64,000 nt of DNA from Polytrichum commune (taxonomy: Eukaryota > Streptophyta > Polytrichopsida > Polytrichales > Polytrichaceae), in the NCBI GenBank assembly GCA_950295325.1, contig OX485808.1, forward strand, positions 3,042,501 to 3,106,500, given 5' to 3'. Shown one piece after another: positions 13,113 through 28,100 of this stretch (positions within the stretch are counted from its first letter, which is position 1; every line of letters begins with the position of its first letter). A model generated the notes under the pieces. The model was not told the DNA's origin, did not search any database, and saw nothing but the letters and a program-made list of their open reading frames with translations. A program made the translations under genes and the position numbers.

Positions 13113-16100
13113 TCATCTCGGTGTGAGGCACTGTGCATTGAAATCTGCCACCATTCCTTTCATGGGGGAGTGTGTGGTGCGAAGCTCACTCAACCTCTGC
13201 TTCTCCCCTGAAATTTTCATCTGCGCGGCCACGACAAAGCTATGGTTACAGAATCACAATTTCCAGACTACGAAGCGATGACTTAGAAATTGGACACTGA
13301 AAGGACGTGAAACTGGGTGGGTGTTGGCATTTCATTTGTGCTCTCATGCGCTTATTACCTTCAGTTTGAAGCCTTCCAGCTCAAGTTGGATGCGTTCGAG
13401 ACGATATTTCATTTGCTGGAGCGCCTCAAGAGCCAATGCAGGTTCCATTATGCTTTCTGCACTTGACACGCCCGCAGCCTGCTCAACACAGCAAATCAGA
13501 CGAAATATTGGTTAGAGTTGTATAATGTCTGGTCCGTTGAGATGTTGAAGGTTTTGATGCGTGATGGACCTACACCGTTTATGGTATTTAGTGAATGCAC
13601 ACTGTTGGCGAATGGATTGAACTAATTTCCTAAATAAATACTGTATTTGGTTTCATCAATTCTATGTGGCTTGCTCAATACTTACTTGTAAACCACCTGT
13701 CCAGTATCATCAACAGTAAATGTAAACCTAACATTATTTGTCATTCCTTGGAAAACATTTTGGGCATTACAGATTTACAATGTTGCAATTACTGCCCCTT
13801 ACTTGGTGATCATGCATCAAATTTCAACCATCCATGACAATATTTCATTACAGAAATGTTAGTGTGCAGAATATACCATACTCGTAAAGTTGGGATGGCA
13901 GTACCTGTAAACTTATTCATAAAAAGTGTTACTAGAATAATTACCACAGTGACATAAACTACCATATGACACTAAATACAATATTTAGTGTAGTAGAGTC
14001 ACGTCCACTAATTGTCAAGACGACACTATTTGTTAAGTAACTTTTTGAAGTGCTATTTACGATATGATGTTCAGTGTGGCACATTGGAATGCTTGAGATG
14101 ATACTTCTGTTTTAGTATGCAAGAGAAAGATATCACTAATGCCAAGTATTAATGCTGAGTGCCATGTGTTCTCACTTGAAGCCATTGTGTAACCTAGGGA
14201 TCGACCTAACAATTTTATTGAGGATACTTGTGCCAAGATATTAATAAGCACAGGAACGCCAAGTGTCATGAGGTTACACTAATGGTCAAGTTGTTGGCCA
14301 TTAGTGTAATCTAGCATACACCTCTTAGACAAGGGTAAGTGATACTATTACGCATGTGACACTAAATACCATACATGGTGGTTAGAAGAAGTCACTTGGA
14401 AATTAATAAAGTAAAAATTTGTGTAGTGAGGAGACAGAGAAGTAGAGGATGGAAACGAGGAAGAGATTTGTCAATACTTACCTTCATGACACTTGTACAC
14501 ATGGTGACAAGCTTCTGAGCTAATTGAATATTTTGTTCCTCTGCATCCTGAGCACAGGTAACAAAAAAGGTGAATATTGAATGCTGAATGATGAACAAAA
14601 ACGATGAATCAAGAGATTCTTAACTGAAAACATCTATATTATGGACTGTAGGAATTGTGGTGTAGAGATGGAGTGCATTTCTCTATCACAAAGTAAATAA
14701 AGTAGTCTATTTGTAAGCAATACAGGAGGTGACATCTATATATACCTGAAGCTTTTTGTGAAGTCGCTGTTCCTCATCAAAGTTTAAAACAGGTGCTTTT
14801 CCATCTGCGACTCGGTACTTTGCTAGCTCATCACTGACACGGGCATAGAGAAGCTCAGCTCGCCGAAGCTTGGCAGTAAGGTCACCATTTTGAGTTTTCA
14901 GTAAGTTGTTCTCATCCTGTAAAAAGTTCAATTTTTGAATCAGACCACAAAACGTGCGTGAAAATGGAAACAATGTGGCAATGGGAAGGAAAGGATGTAA
15001 TACCAATAGAAGTAAAATCTAGCTTAAAGGAATATGTGCATTAATAATTGATGTTGAGCTTTATATTCGATGCAGAAATTTACCTTGATTTTGATATGAT
15101 GCTTGATACGCTGCTGAAGGTTCTGTTGTCCTGACAGCTTCTTTATTTCTTGCTCCAATTCCGATATCCTTTTCTTTTGCATCCGATTCTCGCTCTGGAT
15201 GACAAAGGAAGACACTCTACAATCAACACAGTGTTCTTCCAAATCCAGCAACAGCTTGTGTACTATGATGGTACTCTGGATGTCTTTCAACATCAACGAG
15301 GCTATACAGGTTTAATTAGTACAAGTATACAAGATGCAAGGAAATTAAGCGTACTCTGAGCTTAGTGTTTTCCGCAATAAGAGTTTGTTTGCGTTCCCGT
15401 AGCTTGTCCATGGCATCTTGAGCAGCTGACAGATCATCCTGTCTTTGGCAAATCTGCTCCAACCAACTGTCATATGCAAGCAAGTCAATTAGTGTGGATG
15501 TAACTTAAGGATAATTTCTTGCTTGGGACAGAAAATATAATTGCAGGCATGAAAACCAAACCGCATTACTTAGTCCAGACCAATGTTGGACCGGTATGTA
15601 GGTGAATGCATGGGTACCAATGATCGACTTCAATCATGGTCCAAGGAACCTACCCGTGGGTATCGAAATTGTAATACCAGTCTAATATTGATATTTGGTG
15701 CGACTGTCAAGGATAGAAAATCTTTGTGTATCCAAGTTATTGTATATTAATTATTCTCAACCATATTGATACTAGGGTGAATTTGCCTAGGTATGAAGGT
15801 TCTTGCTTGGTATACAGACCCAAATGGTTTTGAAAATAAAAACACCGTGGAATATCCATACGCTACTAGTATTGAAAAATTGTGAAATCCTAATTATAGA
15901 TTCCTGGATGGTATGAAAAACAGACAATACCAGTCCACACTGACCCATACCTTTCTCTTTCTTCTATAAACTCATTGAGCTGCATCAATAAGTGCTCCAC
16001 TGCCTCATCCTGTTAAGAGAAAATAAATTAACAAAGCAAGCTCAGTAGTCTTGATCCAGCACCATAGAAGAAAAAATTAGAGTGACAAAATCAAAGTTCA

Positions 16101-19100
16101 AAGAAAACCTCAATGGTCCTAGGATGATGTAATAGAGAGTGAAACCTTTTCAAGTGCTGGCTTCTGACTCTTCACAGCATCACCGTCTCCTTGCTGGCTT
16201 AGGAGTGTCTACACCACAGGAGAGACAAAATTAGGTCAGAGAGACAATTTTTGGGGATTAGAGTGGACGTAAAAATCAACCAAAAATCAAAGTGTCTGAG
16301 AAAAAGAAATTCATCAGCTATGGGCTTCGTGAATTTGTACCGCAACGTTGGTCATATCAATTTTCACGCCAAGTAAATCCCGGAGGACATCGCATGTCAT
16401 CCTCTCTGCATCTGAAAGTTTTTCGTTGAGCATGCAGATCTGCAGGTTCAGTGTCAACATCATAACATCAGAATTTTTTTTATTTATCATGTATTACAGA
16501 ATCGTGTTGTGCAGCCAAACTAACCAAGAAACTTTACCTCCTTCTGAGAGTTTGCAAGAGCAGTTTCAAGCTCGCGGATGCAGCTTTCGTATGACTCCCG
16601 CTCTTGGTTCAGTTCGGAATGAACCTGTTGGGCCATATTAATGCAATTGAACGTTGCTCCTGCACCCTTAAGCTTGGGCACCTTTTGAAGTGTAGAGGAA
16701 ATCCCCTCCAATGTGAGGTCCAGGGCTTTTATCTGTTTACAGCAAAGACACCAAAACATTGTGAACACAGGATTTAGGATCTCACAATTCATCAAAATGA
16801 AATCCATAGACATTTTCTTGGTCAAATGTACATTTCTCTGCAATGAAGAAAAGATAATTCGGTGAAAAGGCAGTACAATACCTTGTGGTCATACTCGACT
16901 GGCTTGGGCTTTTGTTTCTGCATTGAACACAACAGAGACAAAATTTGATTAGTCGAAAGTATTTTGCACAGCACTGAATAGTGAATCACAAGTATCAAAT
17001 CATTGAGCAACGAAATAATGAATCATTGAGGTCCTACCTCTTTTATGTTATCTTCTGATTCAAGTTGGAACCCTTCTAATTTCTTCCTCATCAGTTCAAG
17101 TTCCGCCTCTGTCGCCTCGAGCCTCCTGAAATTCCGTCAAAATCCCAATACAGATAATTGAGAGGTCGCAATTAAGTGTTGTGCTTCCAGCATTGCTATA
17201 ACTTACACAAAAAATTTAGGTTTATAATTTACCCCCATGATTTCAGAATTGGACAGACGACAACAAGTGGCCAACACAAACCTTTGAGCCTCATTTCTTC
17301 CAGAAACTGCCTCAAGGATTTTATCTTCACCCCATGCGCTTGCTTCATCGAATGCGGCTTGCATGAGAACCATCTGGTTTTTCAATCCTTGAAGTTCCAT
17401 CTCCATGTCTTCTCTAATCAAATGCTGCTGCTCATTCTCCCGTTTCAGAATCCCCAGCTGCAAAAGATGGCCAATGGGTGTCATTCACCCACCATTTGAA
17501 TTCAGTCAAACTAAAAATTATGAACCCACAAGATTAACAAAACAGATTCAGTCTAGAAGCAACTCAAAACTGTTTGCAATTGAAAGTGTGTCACATACTT
17601 GAGATTCCAGTGCAAAGACGGTCCTCTCCAACTCCTCCACAGATCTAGAAAGAATGTCCACCTCAACCTGCTTTTCTTGAGCATGTTTCTTATTTGCCTC
17701 CATAATCTGCAAGAAAGGTCATGACTTCAGTTAGCCAGGGTATCATACACAAAACAGGGGCTGTAGAAGTATTGAAGCAAAATATTGACATCTCCACTTC
17801 AGCACAAGTTTCTAAAAAGAGAAGTGTTCCAAACAGATAGAACTAAGGTATGCTGGCGTTAATTGGTTGCTTTACTTAATTGGACACTTATATTTGATTG
17901 GAGTGGGGTTAGGTGAGGATCAAAAAACACACACCATGAAGACACATGTTTAGAAGAGATTGAAATACATCTTCAAATTTTATTAACTACTCCACACTCA
18001 ATTGTGAGCACAATTGGGAGGACCAATTGATGTAATCAGTTAAGGAATCACCAAACATGCACTTCTCATAACCATAACTGAATCAGGGGAGGTTCAATGT
18101 TCAATCCGATTTTTGGTGATGCAACACAGGCTTCAATAGGTAATTTTGTGATAAAAGTTTGCTCAATTCAATAGCTAACATAAATGAAGGGAACCTGTAT
18201 GATAATTTGATTGTTTGAATACTAGGCACACAGTACTGATCTTTGAGTAGGCTGGTAATGGGGTGTAAAATCAGAAGTACCTGCTGAGCTTTGCTTGCAA
18301 TGGAATCCTTCTCTTCCAACTGCTCAATAAGGAGGTTAAGCTCGCTCTGCAACTTATCCCGCTCAGTTTCCAGATCTTTCATGTCAATTGTAGCTTCTTC
18401 AAGATATCGGAGCATGGATTCCTCCACATTCACAAGGTTACCTTGCAATGCCTCGATCGCACTTTGCTTCCTTAACATCTCCTTCTCTATAACACAGACC
18501 TTCTCTTGCAACTCCTCAACCTCAGCCCTGGCAGATTTTAGTTCTTGATCCATCTGCTCAAGTTGCAAGTTCTTCTGTTGCAGTTCACCCTCAAATCTCG
18601 CCTTCTCCTCTGAACTTCCTTGAACTTCTTGCTGAAGTGATGCAAGCTCTAATCTCAGGTGCCTTAGATCCGACTGCGAAGTTTTAGAGATTCCTACTTT
18701 CATTTTATACTCTGTCAACTCCGTGTCCATTTGCTTAACCATGCTCTTAAGGTTGGCATTCTCCTCCTCTAAGGTTTGCTTAACATGAGAGTTCTTGATC
18801 TCGTCTTCAGTACTGGTTAGGGTTCCTTCACCTCCAAGGATGGTTTCTTGTTTCTGGAGCTCTGCATAAAGCTCTGCGAATCTCACTGCCTGTTGTTGCA
18901 TCTCATCCCGAAGCTCAACCCTGTGGCACTCGAGCTCATTGATGTGTTGGATGCTTTCTTTAAGCTGTTCAGTGAGCAATCTTATGGCCTCACCTTTCAT
19001 CTCATTGATTTCCTTGATTTCTCTCTCAAGTGCAGCCACATTGGACTCTAATGCAGTCGCTTTGTCTTCTGCCTCCAGAACCTCCTGCTGGAGCTCTCCA

Positions 19101-22100
19101 TTCTCGGTTTCCAGGTTGAACACCATAGTTTTCAAGCACTCTTGCTCTTCTTTCAGGACGCTTAGGGTCGTTTCCTTCTCCTCGATCAGCTTGCAAGAGT
19201 ATGAGCGTCGGAGGCTGGAGTAATTGTCTGATTCCACACTTGCTACACTTAACCTTAGGGATCTGCCCAGGCTGACGCTCTGGTTCAAATGGTTAAGCTC
19301 GTTTAGAAGCTTCATTACAATCTCTTCTTTCTCTTGTAACACAAGCATGGTCTCGTGCTGTGCAGTTTGCGCTTTGACCGTCTGCCTGCGAGCCTTCTCT
19401 AATTCTTCTTGAAGGTTTCGGATGGCTGATTCTTTCTCAGCCAAGACTGTGGTTGCAGCTCGGAATTGTTGCTCCCATGACCGGCGCTCGTAGTCCAAGC
19501 ACTTCACGGATGGAGCCATCACCATGGTCGAGGAGGTTCTCATATCCTCAATCGATGAGGCTCTCTCCGTTTTCATCGAGTTTAGAAACTCGTGCAGTAA
19601 TTCAGTTTTGAAGAGATGAGTTTCTGCCACGATGGCTCGAATCTCTGCCTCCGTCTGGGCCATGGTCTGGTCAATCTGCTCCTTGATTACAGCAACCGCC
19701 TCCATCAATTCTACTATTGTTTGCTTGCTCTCCTGTTCGTGAATTGATGCAACCCTCTCCATCTCTTTGATTTGTTTCTTCCCCATCTCGTTTGCTCGGG
19801 TTAAGCATTTCACCAACACATCCGCCTCCTGCAAGGTAGTTTGCCAATCCTTCAACTTAGCCATCACGGCGGCCGCTTCTTCTGTCTTTCTACTGGCTGC
19901 TAGCTCTGCTTCCTCCCTCTTCATTTCCAGTTGCGCTTTTTCTTGCTTCCACTCCTGCTCTTCCTTGTTCCTCTGCTCCTCAGTCTCGAGTAGCAGCATT
20001 GTCAACCTTTCTAATTCGGATTCACACTTTCGCAAGTGATGGACAGGCTCCTCTTGCAGCAGCTGGCTTCGTAACGATACCTTCTCTACTTGGAGCAATT
20101 CATCCTTCTCCTTCACGAGGTTCTTGACCTCAGCCTCGAGCTTTTTGTGCTCAGCGAGAGTACTTAAGAGCTCCACGCGTGCGCTCATAATCTCATGATC
20201 CTTCTCACGGACCTCGGAGCGTAGATTAGCAATCTCCGATCTCAGTTTGACTACCTGCCACACTGCCTTTTTGTTATTATCCGCCAGCTTGCCATTGGCA
20301 TTGGCATCTGGTGTTGCCGCCACATCCAGTCGATTCTCATCGACAATTTGCAGAGGAGGACGGTCTGAGCTTCTCTGCACATCGACATGCTGTAACCACC
20401 TCGAAAGCTCGAACTGCATCTCATCTTTCTCAAGGATCAACCAATCCCTCTCAACTGTCCAATCTTCACGCATCTTAGCCACCATTTCTGTTAGCAACTT
20501 CACTTTCTCCTCCGAAGCAGCCAACGCTCCAACCGCCTTCGCCAATTCCAATTCCAAGTCACCATTTGCCCTCATCTGCTTCGTTGCATCCAAATCATCC
20601 TTTGGCACATGCTTGACAACTACTTCCATGCTTGACTGTAACCTCTCGACCTCGGCTCTGAGAAACTGCTTCTCACGGAGCACATTCTCTTCTGAGGAAG
20701 CGAAATCTGCCATCAGAAGCATCAATGCCTGCAGCTTTTCTTCTGTCTCCTTAAGTTGAGACTCTGCATTGACCAGCCTCTTTTGGGATGTGCTAAGCTC
20801 ATCTTCTTTCTTCGCAATCAATGCCTTTGCAACTTCCACGTCGTAACTTAGTGACTGGCGTTCCTTCTGGAGCTCCAGATTCTCAGCAGTCAGTCGGTCC
20901 ATGGATTCAGTTACCTCCGGGACGCTCATCTCTTTAACCTGATCCGAAGAGTCCATCATCTCGCCACAATTGTGTGCACCAGGAGGTTGCAATAGATGAG
21001 ATTCCAAACGAGAAATCTTCACCTGCATCGTGGTGATGATGCGATTCTTCTCAATGCAGCGAGCCTCTGCCTCGCGGTTTGCCACAAGGAGGTCTGATCT
21101 CTCCAGCACCCATTCCTCGTGTTGCTCTGCCATCTGCTCTTTCAGCTTCAGAATCTGGTCCTCCTTCATGACAATCTGTGACCCACAGTACAATAAAATA
21201 TGAATAAAATAACCATACAACACCTCACCAACCTCCTCACCTTTCACATTTTTCATATTTCAGAAGCTCACTACTAATGGCTTCTAAACTGGAGTATAAT
21301 ATAAAGGGCTAGCCAAACATAGCTTATGCTTGTGTGGAATCTGAACCCTTGTATGTGCCTGAAATGGTGGAGATAAATTATTTTTTCTTTAATTTTGGAT
21401 TGATTTCCAAGTTGAGCTTGCAGTCAACGGAGGACTTCACATGACTACAAGTTCAAGTTTGGGATTGAACTTCAAATTCAATCCAATACAGCGGGGACCA
21501 ACCTTGAGACAATTTAACTCCACCATCTTAGTCTCATGTAAATGCTCAAATTTTTTCACCTTGCCCCACCAAAATTGCAAGCTTGGCTTGAGTTCAAGTT
21601 GTGTGTGCCAATCCCATAATGGTGCTAAAAATCAACACCTCGGAAGTCATGCTTTGGGTGCATACTTTGGTGCTTCGGAATACCCTGTGAATTGCTACGA
21701 TAATAATCAATCATAGTATCTATGCTCAGCGCTTAAAGTGACGGTTTTAGCACCTTAAACTATGACCACCTGAACTTTGATGATAGAGCACATGGTTTGA
21801 TGGGACAAGTAAAATACCTGGCTTTGTAAAGCTTTGGCAAGTATTTGGACAGCGCCCAGGTGCTTCTTCAATTCCTCCTCACGCTTGAACCTCTCAGACT
21901 CTCTTACCTCCAGTCTACGGAGCTCCTCCTGTGACTCACTGACTTCCTCCTTGACATCTGTATACAGCTTTTGGGCTTCACCAGCAGCAGAGGCTAGTGA
22001 CAGTTTCTCAAGCTCCCAAGTATCTTTTGCAACCGCCAGACCAGCTTGCGCCTTGGCCACTTGCACTGCCTTGCTCTCAACCAGCCTCAACTGGGTCTCC

Positions 22101-25100
22101 ACTGCACTGAGCTCAAGGTGAAGATCTTCCAACAACGTAGCACTTCTGTAAGCTTCCATCTCAAACTTTGCTTTCTCGGCAAGGATGAGGTTCTCCTCCT
22201 CCTCCCCAAATTTGAGCTCCAAGCTTTCAACCATTTGATCTTCGCATTCAGCCTCCAAGGAGAAGAGGATTCCCTTCCTTGCCTGCATCTTTGAGACAGC
22301 ATGATCCATCAGGTCTTTCATCCTCTTTTTCGCAGTGCGACGCAATCTGGCTAACTCACAATGCCACCATAGAATAATACACGTAATTGCAGATCTCCAC
22401 TCTATCTTGTTCAAAGAATCCATCTTCATCAAACTCATCTGTGGCTCCTCCACCTCCCAACTGGAGTCCTCCTCATGAGATATTCCTTGATTGAGCTGAA
22501 TTCTGCTCCTAGCAGCAGAGGAGATTGCATGCAGAACATTTCTCACAGACTCAACTGCCTCGAGTTCCTCAAAACCTTCAAGAAAAGTTGTTTCCGTCAC
22601 AGATTGCTCAGTTAACCCTGCGTAACTCGAAAGCTTGCCTGAGGCTAAGTGCTCAATCAGACTCGACGCCACACCCTCCCAGTCTTGCTGCACAGTTGCT
22701 CGCGAGCCTTGCTCTGCCCTCAACAGCTTCAGTTCAAGCTCCAGACTGGTCACCACCTCTTTTTCTGCGAACAGTTTGCTCAATGTCTCATCCAGCTCGG
22801 CTTGCAGCCTCAAACTGGAGGATTCAATCTCTTTCAACCTTCGCCGCTCCTCTTCGAGTGTGCTCTCCACAGACTCTAGCTCCAGCTGCATCATGCTGGT
22901 GGTAATTTTCACTTCCACATTATCGATGTCTGCCTCATCATCATCCAAGTCTCTGGTGCCTCGCTCCCATCTGAAGCTCTTGATTGCTGATTCCGGTGTC
23001 CCATCAATACTGTCCAGCTCCATCTGTAACTGCAAAATCGCATCATGGTGCCTAACCCTCTCATGTCCCGCCGAGAAACGAGACTTTTGAGTGCGTACAC
23101 TGTCATTTTCATTGTCACCAGCGCTGATCTGTCCTTCCAATCCTTGACCTCGTACGCACCAATCTTCAATACTTGATCGAAGCTCCGTGATCTCTGACTG
23201 CAACTGCTCTATCACGTATGCTTGATGTAACCTAGATTCTTGCAGGCGTTGACTAGCCCCCAGGTCAGATGGGGCATCATCCTGCTGGAGAGTTTCAACA
23301 AGCGCCTCCGCTGCATCCAAGGAATCCTTTGTCCACTGCAATTCGACAACAATTATTCAAGGCAAATCTAACTTGGAAGGTGAGGCAGATGTGCCTACAT
23401 CCAACATAGCAATAATCTGGACACCTATATTTGAGTAGGATGTAGGTGTGGATCTAAGAATGAACACCAGACAAGACATTGTTTAAAAGAGATTGGACTC
23501 CGTGCTCAAAATATAATAACCATTCGAGGGCAATTTGATAATGAAGAAGACATTTATATGAGCTCCAAAAATTATTAGGATAGTGGCTACGGCCTTGACC
23601 TGAATTTGCTAACCATCGCATGTTTCATATCCTAGAAGATTTGGAAAAGTAACCATTTTAGGACCCATGTACCTTAGAGTAATCTTCACAAGGTCCACAT
23701 GTGTAAGTTCTTGAGTTTGAGTAAGGAATGCAAAATGCAGTGATTGTTTTGGGTCAATCTCTCTGAAAGCAGACCTCACCACATTTGTGATTTGCTGATG
23801 AGTTTCAAATAAGAAACGCAAAATGCACTGACCTGGAGCTCGGTTTGCAAGTTGGTAGATTCTTGAAGGGCCTCTTTCAGCTGGCACTCCACTTGCCTGC
23901 ACCTACTTGCTTCCTGCTCTGCTTTGACTTCACTCTGTTGGCAAACAAGTGAATTCCTTCGATGAGACCACTTTGTAAGAATTTGGATTCAGAAAACCAC
24001 AAAATCATTATTTCACATGTCTATTATTATAGCATCAGTTGAGATAATTAATACCTTCAGAAGGCGGGACTCCAGATCACCAATAACTTCCTCATTCTGA
24101 GCTAGTTTCAACTCCAAAGATCCCATTGTCGGTACCTTTCCCTACAAGAGGAAGCAATCCAAGTACCTGTCCAATCAGTACCTATTCCCAGTACTCTCCA
24201 GCAGTAATTCATGTGCACCAATATGGACGAGCAAGAGAAATTATAGTCCAATTTTGTGGAGAGAGGAGGAACGTAGGGTACCCGAAGTGTGGCCAGCTCT
24301 TCATTGACATTATCAAGCTGCACTTTGTAACTATCCACCTCCCTGTACAAGCAAATTGATGTTCAAAATGAGCATTTTCATATATCTAGCTTCGACCTAC
24401 AGTGATTGATGAAAGAATCATGAAAGTCTTAAGAACCACCCACCTTGTCAATCTCTCATTTGATTCCAAGCAGGTGCTCAAGTATGTTCGACACTCTTCA
24501 AGACCTCTTTGATAAAGTTCAACCTGCACAAAAAGATTCAGACCTTTACTGTAAGCGATGAATACTTTACAGCTTCATAGTTTTCCAGGTGAATTGGCAC
24601 ATTCTGAATTCGAGTGACATGGTGAGAACATTCTTTCTACCTCGGCTTCAAGAAACTCCAGTTTCTGTGCTTGTGCAGCAAAATCTGCTGACGATACATC
24701 TCTCTGCATATTCCAAGCAGATGAAATCAGAGTTGATCAAAACAAAATAAAGTGGAAATCTACCAGCACATTCGGAACTTAAAATGCGTTGCAGGATGAA
24801 AAAATCCGGGGGTGGCAACCATCTGTAGCACTCGCAGGGGTCACTGCCCCTAGAACATGGTTTGGAGCTGCTAAACCATTTCTAAGAGCATTATTTGGGA
24901 CATACTCCCATTATGAGCAATTTCAGGGCTATGAATTCTAAGAAAGCTCATAAATTTTCTTAGAAGTGAAATTCAACACCTAGCGGGTCTGGATGGTGAC
25001 CCCTGTTTTAAGAAAAAATGCTTCTAATCAGCTCTAAAAATGACAGTGGAAAGCCCAAACCTTATCTAATTTAGACACCAACCGTATCAATGGATTCCTC

Positions 25101-28100
25101 TAAACGGACTCTTTCCAAGACTTTCTCTCCTATTTGATAAAGAACATCTTATCAATTCATTAGAAAGTATTCAAAAGTGATATAGAAACAACTGATCGAA
25201 AAGACCACCCAGGGTGAAAAATATGAAGAATCTCTAAACCAAGCGTTGAAGGAAATGTTGAGGGTCTTATGAACCATACCTGGAGTTGACTGCAAGTCTC
25301 CAAAGGTAGCTTTCCTTCCAAAACTTCTGATAGCTGCAAAACATATGATGATGAGTTAAAAAATTTCAAATTTCAACGTCAAAAATAGTAGGTTAATGTG
25401 CAGGAAATGCACAGGAGAATAGTAGATTCATGTACAAAGAAAAGCATACTTTATCCCGCAGGCTTGAAATCTCTTGGGCCATAGCCTCCCTCTCACCGCC
25501 TATATCGAAGTCCTTGTATCTGCATTTAATTTTAAAAAATTAGAAAACTTGGTCATGTAGTCGAATTACATGTAAAAACGAGAGAAGCAAGACTGCAAGG
25601 AACAGAAGTTGCAATATTCACAGAGTGTGTAATAATTTTGCTAAGTGATAAATGCCACAACAGAACATGTAGGTACCAATGGTGATCTGGTAGTCTTTAT
25701 TCTAAACCATTCGGGTATCCGTAATGAGGATTTCACCAGTAGGGCATGGGTATGTGATGGTAGTTTTGTTTTCGATACCATTTGGGTCTATATACCATGC
25801 ACGAACCTACATACCTACGCAAAATCACCCTAGTATTAAAATGGTTTACAATGGTACTGACCAAAATAATAACTCGAATGTACAAAAATTCTCTCACCTT
25901 GAGAAACCCACTTTGGGATTACAATTTTAATACCCATGGGTAGCTTCTTTGATACCATAATGATTATTGACACCATCCATTCACCTATATATACCAGACC
26001 AAGATTGGTAGATACCTGCAAAGCTGCTCTTGGAGTTGAATGTTCTCTAGTGCAAAATTTGTAAGCTTGGAATCACCCCCTCTGTGGTCTTGTATGAGCT
26101 GCGACTCTTGTGACGAGGCATTTGCATCCTTATAGTTAAATGTATCTGCGGATAAGAGACCTGCAGAGAGCATCTCCAACCGACGTATCTTGTCTTCTCG
26201 AAACCGTAAAACCTGTTTATTACATTCTGCTTCATCCTCGCGCTGTTTGACCTGAAATACGTTGTCATACATTGCATTGACAATTCAAAATCCAAGAACC
26301 CCATGTTTGATTATATTACTCTCAATTCTTCCAATGCAAGTAGGAAATCAGGAGAGAAACGGACAGTATTATGCAAGTATTATGGACAGTATCAAGACAA
26401 CCTACCAAGCGCTTGAGATGATTAATTTCAGATGTTGATCTCTTGCTTGAGATTTCAGCCATCTGCTCTCTTCGAAGTGCTCCTGCCAATAAAACCTCCA
26501 GGGACTTTATCTGAGCTCTCAAAACAAAGATTTACTTGTCAGTTCACATTCATGACACAGCAGTTATAATCTGTATGATGCTTTGGGTTGCGAGTTTAAT
26601 TGAGAGCTCGGTTGCTGGAGATAACCCAAGAAAACAAGACTACACAAGGATAAATTAAATTCACCTTATTGTTAAGAATAGTTGGGCTGGGAAGAGCTCG
26701 ACCGAAATGCAAGAAACATCCTTCGGTTGAGTTGCTTAAGCTTGTTGGCTCATGGAAATTCTTAGCATTTGCTTTATCTTCTTTCATACTGCCTTCCTGT
26801 ATTGTTGCTGATGCTCGCACAGTAGGTACTCTTGATATACTTTGCCTTCGAAGTCGTGCCAGCTCATCCTTCAAAAATGTAAAAAAAAACATGGAAAGTT
26901 TCAAGATATGGCCTTGCAGAAGAATATTCTTCACATGGCCAGAAATTGAACATAGATGACTAAGAACATTACTTCGGAAAGTTACTGACTCTGCAAATGA
27001 CTTTGCCAAGAAGTCAGGAATCAGAAGTATCGACAGATGAACAAGAAAGAAAGACGAGTCTGATGTTGCCACCGGCTTGAAATATGGGGTTGCTTCATTT
27101 TTGAGTTGGTCTAAGTCTATATGTAATCCCGGAAGGGACATTACAAGAATTGGAGAGGCCCCTATGAACACCTTGGACGGGCGTGGACAAGCTGGAAAGC
27201 ACCCAAGGGCAAGCCCCTAGGTTCCCACATGGTAGGTTGAAAATACCCAGATACACCCACTATGATTGGGAGGACCATAGGTGGTAGGAGGGTGCACTGT
27301 AAATCAAGTGCTAGGAAGGTCACACATACGAGTACTATTCCAGCCTTGAGCGGCTTAACCGCGAAGTTCCCAAGGGATCCAGGTTGAGGCCATGCGTTTA
27401 AGCCCATCCTTCAACAGATGAACACATTAAATACCAGGACTCCAAAATCATGCTCACCTTTAAAAGTTGGATTTGTTGGCGCAATCCATTTACATCTCCA
27501 GAGGCATCTTCGTTGATGACAGCCTGGACATTCAAATGCACAACTACCTCATGTCAAAAGCTGACCAAAGCCTAGTGCACTAGAATATCTAGAATTGCCA
27601 TAAAATTTCAGTGAGGTTGTAAATAGTCATGCTTACATTGTTTTGAATAAACTTTGCACGCTTTGCGAATTTTAGGGTACTCAGAGTCTCCGCTGCAGAG
27701 CTGCACAACATGATGTCAGTTAAAAACTCAAGTCACATATGCAAGTCACCATCCTTGGAACTTTGATGCCAGAGTATGCAATTGAGTACACGAGCCTGGG
27801 TATACTAGAGATATTGTGATTAGGGTAGTACCAGCTGGAGGGGCTAATGTTTGCTATAATTGTTGTCTTGGAGTTCCCTCCAAGTGAATCCTGCAGACCC
27901 ACAGGTGTTTAGGTACAGCTCAATGTCACACGCTTGTTGTTTGGTTTGCACAAACCCACCATGCACAATGCATAATTACTATAAATTAATAAATTAAAAT
28001 TAACACCAGCACCACAACTTTGGCTTGACCAGGCTGCCTGCTTGCACAAAATTTTGACCCAGAGCAGCAGAATACCTGGAGAAGAAAGGTGAGCTTTGAA

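Noticed and set aside
13321-13515. Kinesin ending at the TGA just after exon 38 (KVISA).
   Set aside because: Possible by read-through, but AAG/GTAATA is a good donor and a phase-matched exon with acceptor at 13221-13222 follows, ending in TGA at 13113. I kept the spliced form and regard the other as intron retention.
18291-23090. Several plus-strand open frames of 60-170 codons, Ser- and Leu-rich.
   Set aside because: They lie antisense to kinesin exons 24 and 25. Their Ser/Leu bias is what the complement of Glu/Lys-rich coiled-coil codons gives.
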